Part shown: one piece after another, positions 7,129-11,712 of the stretch | Numbering within the stretch: position 1 is the stretch's first letter | Layout of the letters: every line of letters starts with the position of its first letter | Source of the DNA: Chlorobiota bacterium | GTDB lineage: Bacteria > Bacteroidota > Bacteroidia > Bacteroidales > JAADGE01 | Length of the DNA stretch: 11,712 nt | Direction: 5' to 3' | Assembly (NCBI GenBank): GCA_030592825.1 | Contig: JAUVIG010000081.1 | Span: 1-11,712 of the forward strand | Program-made: the position numbers and the translations under genes | Notes under the pieces: generated by a model | What the model saw: the letters and a program-made list of their open reading frames with translations, nothing else | The model's database searches: none | Told to the model about the DNA's origin: nothing

Positions 7129-7725
7129 TTATTTTCCTAATTTCTTCACAATAATTTCCTCCAAACTTCTTTTAGGAACATGATGTATCATATCTTCATC
7201 TCTCCAATAATCATAACTTCCGTTTTCAGGCATTTCTTCAATAATAATCTTTTCTTTGGGCTTTCCCAAAGCCAATACAAGCAAGATTTCAAATTTTTCA
7301 GGCAAATTAAGAAGTTCCCTTAAAGGCTTTTTTTTAATTGCTGCAATCATACATCCGCCTATGCCTTTTTCTGCTGCACCTAACATAATAGATTGAGCAG
7401 CTATACCACTTGCAACTTCATGATATGTTTTTTTTCCTTTCTCTATTACAGAATTATCTCCGAGAATAATAATATATGCTGCAGGCCTTTCTCCTTTTAT
7501 CGGTCCTTTCCAATCAGTAATGGCAGCAGCCCAACCTAATAACGGGAATATTTTCTCATTCATCTCAGCATCATTTTTCAGTATAAATTTTAAAGCTTGC
7601 TGATTCCTTGGTGAAGGCGACATTCTCGCATATTCTGTTAATGAAACTAAAGTTTCTTTACTAATTTTTTGATTTTCATAAAACCTTCTGTATGACCTGT
7701 TTAAATTAATTAATTCTTTCAACAT
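7129..7725 (-). CDS. Nitroreductase-family FMN oxidoreductase
   Basis: This 198-residue protein is of the compact nitroreductase type: FMN-dependent, usually dimeric, and using NAD(P)H to reduce nitro, quinone or related substrates. The N-terminal FMN-phosphate motif is NRSYRRF (9-15). A second flavin segment is MSPSPRNQQALKF (35-47), corresponding to the more usual APSAxNxQPW. EVASGIAAQSIMLGAAEKGIGGCMI (103-127) is the conserved central helix and following turn, and LALGKPKEK (151-159) is the C-terminal flavin-contact strand. No signal peptide is present. The substrate cannot be predicted. Its ATG is 1 bp from the stop of the M28 peptidase gene, so the two are probably co-transcribed. Its own stop is followed by an A/T-rich stretch and the palindromic repeats. 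Confidence 0.9.
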   Translation of the reverse strand: MLKELINLNRSYRRFYENQKISKETLVSLTEYARMSPSPRNQQALKFILKNDAEMNEKIFPLLGWAAAITDWKGPIKGERPAAYIIILGDNSVIEKGKKTYHEVASGIAAQSIMLGAAEKGIGGCMIAAIKKKPLRELLNLPEKFEILLVLALGKPKEKIIIEEMPENGSYDYWRDEDMIHHVPKRSLEEIIVKKLGK

Positions 7726-7726
7726 A

Positions 7727-8992
7727 TTAAAATGTATTTATAAAATCTATTAATAATTTTGAAAGGTCATCAAACTCATTCAGAGGCAAGTTTTCGGGTT
7801 TATCATTGATATTGTGATATTCTTTATATTTGCCTAAAGTATAAATAAAAAAGCATCTTACACTTTTCTCATAAAAAAAGTAATGATCACTGTTTGCAGC
7901 TGCTCCCCTGATCTTTACATCCGGTAAATAATTATTGACTTGATTAATATCACATAAGGTTTGAAATTCATCCTTAAAAACAGACCCGTTTACAACTTGA
8001 ATTCCCTTATCACCACTCCCGACCATATCTAAGTTAATAAGAAACTTGATCTTTGAAATTGGGAACAAAGGATTTTCGGTATAGTATTTTGACCCTAACA
8101 AGCCTAATTCTTCACCGCTGAAAAACATAAATACAATATTATATTTTTGTTTTTTCTCCTTTGAAAAATATTTTGCAAGAGTTAACAGCATTGCAATACC
8201 GCTTCCGTTATCATTAGCTCCGGGAAAGAAGGTATTTAAACCCATATGTCCGATGTGATCATAATGAGCAGACAACACAATAGAACTGTCTGATTGACCC
8301 TTTAAATATCCGATAATATTATTTGTCTCGTATTGTTCAAAAAACTTTGAAGTTATATCAATTGAAATTTCATCTGTATTTAAAGGTAAAGCGTTTCTTT
8401 TAATTGAAATCAGTGAAAAATTCTTTCTGATTTGTGACGGTACATAGATCAAATTGCGGTCTTCAATTCTAATGACAACTTTCGCTTTTAAGACATTTCT
8501 CTCTGTGATTAACCGATATCCTTCTGAAAAGTCATTTCTTTTTAGTCCGACAGTATCTATTAATAAGGCTTTTTCTGAAAAATCTCTTTTAATAAATCTT
8601 CTGAATTCAATACTGTCATCAATAACAGAAGCATTTAATTTCACAATGTTAAGTTTGCCTGAAACAGTGTTTGAAAATGATGCTATAAGATAATCAACTC
8701 CCGGTTCCAATTTCCTATGCCCAATTTGCAAAAAAATATTACCCGGTAAAGTATTAACACTAATATTAAAAGCTTGTTTATATTCTTTATTAAATGCTTT
8801 TACTTTTGACTTTTTTAATTCTTTGATAATATAATCAGCTGTTTTTTTGTCTGAACCGAATGCATATCCTCGACCGTGGTATTCTTCAGAACAAAGAACT
8901 TTTAAAACCTCATTGGCATATTCTTTCCCCTGTGAAGAACCTTGTTGAAAACTTGATAATAATAAAATGAAAATAATAAATCCGAATTTCAT
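7727..8992 (-). CDS. Exported M28-family metallopeptidase
   Basis: I prefer the internal ATG at 8992 (421 residues) over the upstream one at 9049 (440). The shorter form begins directly with a signal peptide (MKFGFIIFILLLSSF, then QQGSSQ), whereas the longer form puts 19 polar residues in front of it. After cleavage near residue 21 the mature protein shows the EEYHGRGY segment (36-43) common in Bacteroidota M28 proteins. In the 421-residue numbering the catalytic zinc set is complete: SAHYDHIG with H243 and D245, PGANDNGSG with D261, FSGEELG with E294 and E295, NLDMVG with D322 and EYHNINDKPEN with H393. It should be a co-catalytic two-zinc aminopeptidase acting in the periplasm or outside the cell. 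Residues 80-215 probably form an inserted PA-like domain. It is divergent from tdk and heads the minus-strand run. Confidence 0.9.
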   Translation of the reverse strand: MKFGFIIFILLLSSFQQGSSQGKEYANEVLKVLCSEEYHGRGYAFGSDKKTADYIIKELKKSKVKAFNKEYKQAFNISVNTLPGNIFLQIGHRKLEPGVDYLIASFSNTVSGKLNIVKLNASVIDDSIEFRRFIKRDFSEKALLIDTVGLKRNDFSEGYRLITERNVLKAKVVIRIEDRNLIYVPSQIRKNFSLISIKRNALPLNTDEISIDITSKFFEQYETNNIIGYLKGQSDSSIVLSAHYDHIGHMGLNTFFPGANDNGSGIAMLLTLAKYFSKEKKQKYNIVFMFFSGEELGLLGSKYYTENPLFPISKIKFLINLDMVGSGDKGIQVVNGSVFKDEFQTLCDINQVNNYLPDVKIRGAAANSDHYFFYEKSVRCFFIYTLGKYKEYHNINDKPENLPLNEFDDLSKLLIDFINTF

Positions 8993-9107
8993 TGATTTAT
9001 GTATTTTTGGATTCCAAAAAAATAACTTATTATCAAGATTAGAATTCATTTTAATATACAGAGAATAATCAATATAAATAAAACTGCAATTTATTAAAAT
9101 TAAATTC

Positions 9108-9115
9108 CAAAGTTA
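9108..9115 (-). promoter_or_regulatory. Possible -7 promoter box for the M28 peptidase gene
   Basis: Read on the minus strand this is TAACTTTG, matching TAnnTTTG. A start near 9101 would leave a leader of about 110 bases to the preferred ATG at 8992, or about 50 to the ATG at 9049. No matching -33 TTG is seen at the right distance, so this is a weak call. Confidence 0.3.
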
Positions 9116-9158
9116 AAAATTAAGATGAAATAATGACGTTAAAAATTAAACTTTAATT
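9112..9158. repeat. Direct repeat pair and small palindrome in the divergent control region
   Basis: GTTAAAAATTAA occurs at 9112-9123 and again at 9138-9149, a period of 26 bp. The second copy runs into AATTAAA-C-TTTAATT (9144-9158), a perfect inverted repeat with 7-bp arms. The sites lie between the divergent M28 and tdk genes and could be operators. The composition is so A/T-rich that chance is a serious alternative. Confidence 0.35.
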
Positions 9159-9200
9159 ACCAAAAGACTAAAACCTAAATAACTAATATAAAAAATAAAC

Positions 9201-9773
9201 ATGTTTTTAGAAGAAAAGGTCAGAACAGCCGGTTGGGTCGAAGTTGTTACAGGTTCAATGTTTTCAGGAAAAACAGAAGAATTAATAAGACGTATGCGTC
9301 GTGCAAAAATTGCTCAACAAAAAACAATGATCTTTAAACCAAAAGTAGATACTCGATATTCGGAAGATAAAGTTGTTTCACATGATGCTCAAGCTATAGA
9401 TTCAACACCTGTTTCTAAAGCTGAAGACATCTTATATCTTGCTGAAAAATATGAAGTTATAGGCATTGATGAAGCTCAATTCTTCAGCAACATCTTGGTT
9501 GAAGTATGTAACAGATTGGCAGATAAAGGAATAAGAATTATTGTTGCCGGATTGGATATGGATTTTAAAGGTAAACCATTCGGACCTATACCCGGATTAC
9601 TTGCTATTGCTGAATATGTTACAAAAGTTCATGCCATATGCATGAAATGCGGTAATCTTGCTCAATATTCTCACCGTTTATCTGATAATGATAAACTTTT
9701 TGTTCTTGGAGAAAAGGATATATATGAGCCTTTATGCAGATCTTGTTTCAATAAAGCAAATTATAAAATGTAA
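9201..9773 (+). CDS. tdk: Thymidine kinase, type II
   Basis: Thymidine kinase phosphorylates thymidine to dTMP in the pyrimidine salvage pathway in the cytoplasm. The 190-residue protein is full length for the bacterial/TK1-like type. The P-loop is GSMFSGKT (18-25), followed by EELIRRMRRAKIA (26-38). The Mg and catalytic segment is IDEAQFF (89-95), with D90 and E91 in the usual roles. The lasso region lies near 147-182. Four structural zinc ligands are seen as C147/C150 (CMKC) and C179/C182 (CRSC). The start at 9201 is the first ATG of the frame and gives a normal-length N-terminus; no Shine-Dalgarno site precedes it. The gene is alone on its strand, divergent from the M28 peptidase and convergent with the cyclotransferase gene. 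Confidence 0.96.
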   Translation: MFLEEKVRTAGWVEVVTGSMFSGKTEELIRRMRRAKIAQQKTMIFKPKVDTRYSEDKVVSHDAQAIDSTPVSKAEDILYLAEKYEVIGIDEAQFFSNILVEVCNRLADKGIRIIVAGLDMDFKGKPFGPIPGLLAIAEYVTKVHAICMKCGNLAQYSHRLSDNDKLFVLGEKDIYEPLCRSCFNKANYKM

Positions 9774-9807
9774 AAAAGAGCAATGCTTGGTGCGAAAGTT
9801 CATGCTC
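9772..9807 (-). terminator. Probable intrinsic terminator of the cyclotransferase transcript
   Basis: On the minus strand GAGCATG (9807-9801) can pair with CATTGCTC (9785-9778), with one bulged base and a 15-nt loop. A run of six T (9777-9772) follows directly. It lies 21 bp past the cyclotransferase stop. The T-run is the complement of the tdk stop codon region. Read on the plus strand the stem has no T-run after it, so it should act only in the minus direction. Confidence 0.5.
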
Positions 9808-9827
9808 GACTTGACACTATTTCTTAC

Positions 9828-10937
9828 TTATTTTTTAACCAATTTTATTTCAAAAAGTTTAGGCCAGTATTTACCGGTAACAAACATACGATCACCTGTT
9901 GAGTCGTATGCAATACCGTTTAAAACATCAGTTGTACTTGAATAATCATTCATAGGTAAAATTCCTGCAAGATCTATATAAGCAATAACCTTTCCTGTAG
10001 AAGGATCAAACTTCACAATCTTTTCATATTGATAAATATTTGCATAAATATATCCGTTAATATATTCCGTTTCATTAAGATACTTAACTGCTCCTTCGTG
10101 ATCATATACCTCAAGCGTACTAACTTCCGAATAAGATTGAGCTTCTAAAACTTTTATTTGATGAGACCCGTTTGACATATACAAATACTTACCGTCTGTA
10201 CAAATACCCCAGCCTTCTCCTTCATACGAAAACTCATCAATTAATTTAAAACTCGTAAAATCATATACAAACCCTTTTCCCGATTCCCAACTTAATTGAA
10301 TTATCTTATCATTATACAAAACTATTCCTTCGCCAAAGACTTCTTTTGATATCGCAAAACTTTGAATAACTTCTCCCGATTCGGGTTTTACTTTTCTGAC
10401 AGTAGATTCTCCTTTCATCCCGGTTGCTTCATATAAAAAGCCACTATCATAAAATAATCCTTGTGTATATGCATTCACATCATGTTTATATACATTTACA
10501 ATTTTATATGTATAGTTTTCAGGCTTAATATCAGAATATAATAAAACGCTTTTTTGCTTTCTGAATCGTTTCCCGTTTTTATTTAATTCAACTTCAATAA
10601 TATTTTTTCCGACTTTGGTTTCTTTGGTATTCCACTTATAAAACAATTCATCTGATGTTAATATGGTTTCTTGCACATTATTTACAGTCAAAATTACTGT
10701 ATCCGATTCAGATTTTTCATTTATTAAAATATTAACTTTTATAATATCTCCTATAAAATTATTACCGGCTGCTTTTTCCTCAATTTCAATTTTTAACGGG
10801 TTCTCCTTATCCGAAAGTTTAATAGTATCATGATTATTTGAATTATTACTGCTTCCGTTATTCTCTTGTTTACAGGAAGTTAATGCATAAATCATAATGC
10901 TGAATAATACTATATTGATGATATGTTTTGTCTTCAT
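9828..10937 (-). CDS. Glutaminyl-peptide cyclotransferase lipoprotein
   Basis: This 369-residue protein has a lipoprotein signal: a hydrophobic stretch (6-20) ending in the lipobox LTSC with the acylated cysteine at C22. An Asn/Ser-rich linker follows to about residue 37. Residues 45-135 look like an immunoglobulin-like beta domain often found in Bacteroidota members. Residues 142-369 match the glutamine cyclotransferase (Glu_cyclase_2) five-bladed propeller. Motifs there include AYTQGLFYDSGFLYEATG (156-173), FGEGIVLYNDKIIQLSW (201-217), EGWGICTDGKYLYMSNGS (241-258), NETEYINGYIYANIY (288-302) and DVLNGIAYDS...FVTGKYWPKLFEI (337-364). The family cyclises N-terminal glutamine of peptides to pyroglutamate. 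It should be anchored in the inner or outer membrane facing the periplasm or surface. It lies 16 bp after the sixA-like gene and ends at the terminator at 9772-9807. The physiological substrate is unknown. Confidence 0.93.
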   Translation of the reverse strand: MKTKHIINIVLFSIMIYALTSCKQENNGSSNNSNNHDTIKLSDKENPLKIEIEEKAAGNNFIGDIIKVNILINEKSESDTVILTVNNVQETILTSDELFYKWNTKETKVGKNIIEVELNKNGKRFRKQKSVLLYSDIKPENYTYKIVNVYKHDVNAYTQGLFYDSGFLYEATGMKGESTVRKVKPESGEVIQSFAISKEVFGEGIVLYNDKIIQLSWESGKGFVYDFTSFKLIDEFSYEGEGWGICTDGKYLYMSNGSHQIKVLEAQSYSEVSTLEVYDHEGAVKYLNETEYINGYIYANIYQYEKIVKFDPSTGKVIAYIDLAGILPMNDYSSTTDVLNGIAYDSTGDRMFVTGKYWPKLFEIKLVKK

Positions 10938-10953
10938 TAAGAATAATTTATTA

Positions 10954-11442
10954 TTATTTAATATCTTTTGGACTTAAATGTTTTACTAATTTACATTTTC
11001 TTTCGCCTACTTTCTTCCATTTCCCTTCATATTCGAGAACAACAACATCAGCAGTTTTCATACTAATGTACTCGCCTGATAAAATTTCAGCAACTGTAGA
11101 CCAAGTCGGATTATGACCGAATATCATAACGCTTTGAACTGCATCATCAACATTCCTGACAGCATCAATTATTTCGCTTGTATAACCAAAATAAAAACTG
11201 TCATTCCAAATAATCTCTTTCTTATATTCACAGTTATCAGCTACTGCTTCTGCCGTCATTCTTGCTCTTAAAGCCGGGGAGGAAATAATTAATTCCGGTG
11301 TTAACATTAACTTCTTAATCTCTTTTCCGATTAAAGGAGCTGCTTTGTTTCCCCTGTTATTTAAAGGCCTGTCAAAATCTCGTAATGATCCGTCAGACCA
11401 ATCGGATTTTGCATGACGCATTATTAATATTTTTTTCATCAT
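10954..11442 (-). CDS. SixA-like histidine phosphatase (phosphoglycerate-mutase fold)
   Basis: This 162-residue protein belongs to the histidine phosphatase superfamily, SixA branch. The catalytic RHG-type motif is LIMRHAKSDW (6-15), with R9 and the nucleophile H10. A DRPLNNRGNKAA segment (24-35) follows, then SSPALRARMTAEAV (54-67) with the phosphate-binding arginine, and FGHNP (108-112) with the second histidine H110. Length and motif spacing match SixA, which in E. coli removes phosphate from phosphohistidine proteins. The true target here is not known, and the symbol sixA would only reflect similarity. Two adjacent ATGs (11442 and 11439) are both usable starts. It is the first gene of a two-gene unit with the cyclotransferase lipoprotein, 16 bp downstream. 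Confidence 0.92.
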   Translation of the reverse strand: MMKKILIMRHAKSDWSDGSLRDFDRPLNNRGNKAAPLIGKEIKKLMLTPELIISSPALRARMTAEAVADNCEYKKEIIWNDSFYFGYTSEIIDAVRNVDDAVQSVMIFGHNPTWSTVAEILSGEYISMKTADVVVLEYEGKWKKVGERKCKLVKHLSPKDIK

Positions 11443-11470
11443 TAAATAAGTTTGGTGTTTGTTATATTCA

Positions 11471-11478
11471 CAAAAATA
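11471..11478 (-). promoter_or_regulatory. Possible -7 promoter box for the sixA-like/cyclotransferase unit
   Basis: Read on the minus strand this is TATTTTTG, a full match to the Bacteroidota TAnnTTTG box. It would start transcription near 11464, giving a leader of about 22 bases before the ATG at 11442. The short, plausible leader makes it the best of the promoter-like boxes here, but no clear -33 TTG is seen. Confidence 0.4.
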
Positions 11479-11538
11479 AAAAGTTTTTCATAATAAAACA
11501 GAGGAACATTTATATTTACATTTTTTTAACAATTATTA

Positions 11539-11712
11539 ATGCAAAACATACAAACAGATTGGTTTTTTTATACAATCGTATTCAAAATTATATATGGAGT
11601 TGTAAATTTTATGTATAAAATTGCGGCACATCATAATTGTTCAAGTCATAAGATAATAAAGATGTCTGCAATTACAGTTTCAATATTATCTTTAACAATA
11701 ATTATTATAACC
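11539..11712 (+). CDS. Possible 5' end of an unrecognised membrane protein gene (runs off the window)
   Basis: The frame is open from an ATG at 11539 (stop in frame at 11527) to the last base, 58 codons with no stop. A second ATG at 11611 would be a good alternative start and gives a short hydrophilic N-terminus (MYKIAAHHNCSSHKIIK). Either way the last visible stretch (about 16 residues, AITVSILSLTIIIIT) is strongly hydrophobic and could be a signal anchor or first membrane helix. A GGAG sits at 11596-11599, 11 bases before the second ATG. A TAAGTTTG box at 11447-11454 on the plus strand could be its promoter. I recognise no family. In DNA this A/T-rich an open frame of this length can be chance, so this is a tentative call. 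Confidence 0.33.
   Translation, partial: MQNIQTDWFFYTIVFKIIYGVVNFMYKIAAHHNCSSHKIIKMSAITVSILSLTIIIIT

Noticed and set aside
8454..8693. 79-codon + strand open frame
   Set aside because: It lies antisense inside the well-supported M28 peptidase gene and resembles no family; a composition shadow.
439..8992. A defence island or novel multi-gene system
   Set aside because: Except for the ATPase and the 84-residue protein, every gene belongs to a well-known housekeeping or envelope family, and no integrase, transposase, toxin or nuclease partner is present.
9658..9945. 95-codon + strand open frame
   Set aside because: It begins inside tdk in another frame and ends antisense to the cyclotransferase gene, running through the terminator; both flanking genes are clear.
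10928..11116. 62-codon + strand open frame
   Set aside because: It is antisense to the 3' end of the sixA-like gene and has a low-complexity, unconvincing translation.
11385..11618. 77-codon + strand open frame
   Set aside because: It starts antisense within the sixA-like gene and translates to repetitive I/Y/F/K-rich sequence typical of non-coding A/T-rich DNA; the frame at 11539 is the better candidate there.

Overview
The window is an AT-rich chromosomal segment (roughly 30% G+C by eye) that reads as a member of the Bacteroidota. Several features point that way: the futalosine-route menaquinone enzyme MqnC, a lipoprotein-anchored glutamine cyclotransferase with the usual N-terminal extension, a type II thymidine kinase, a Bacteroidota-style GT4 glycosyltransferase, leaders with no clear Shine-Dalgarno sites, and promoter-like boxes of the form TAnnTTTG. 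The genetic code is standard and all complete genes are intact. This looks like stable housekeeping chromosome with one accessory-looking insertion, not a phage, plasmid or defence island.

Layout: (1) positions 1-330 hold the 3' end of an O-antigen ligase/polymerase-like membrane protein on the + strand, convergent with the next block. (2) Positions 439-8992 are a run of nine genes on the - strand. In transcription order they are an exported M28 peptidase, a nitroreductase, a DUF4143-type AAA ATPase, D-Ala-D-Ala ligase (ddl), cyclic dehypoxanthinyl futalosine synthase (mqnC), an unrecognised 84-residue protein, dprA, a GT2 glycosyltransferase and a GT4 glycosyltransferase. Spacing is tight (-4 to +66 bp) except for a 128-bp gap in front of the ATPase, which carries two copies of a 30-bp palindrome. 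(3) Thymidine kinase (tdk) stands alone on the + strand, divergent from the peptidase. (4) A SixA-like histidine phosphatase and a glutamine cyclotransferase lipoprotein form a - strand pair convergent with tdk, ending at a probable intrinsic terminator. (5) The last 270 bases hold a promoter-like box for the sixA-like gene and possibly the start of a + strand gene running off the edge. Apart from that right-hand end there is no gene-free stretch approaching 300 bases.

Functionally, the block mixes envelope work (ddl for peptidoglycan, two glycosyltransferases and the ligase fragment for surface polysaccharide, exported peptidase and cyclotransferase) with menaquinone synthesis, DNA uptake and processing (dprA) and nucleotide salvage (tdk). 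The very short junctions (ddl/mqnC overlap of 4 bp, dprA/GT2 overlap of 1 bp) suggest co-transcription more than a shared pathway. I did not find a clearly new biological system. The most unusual items are the tandem palindromes at 7039-7100, whose imperfections keep base pairing only in + strand RNA, the ATPase gene they precede, and the unrecognised 84-residue protein between mqnC and dprA.
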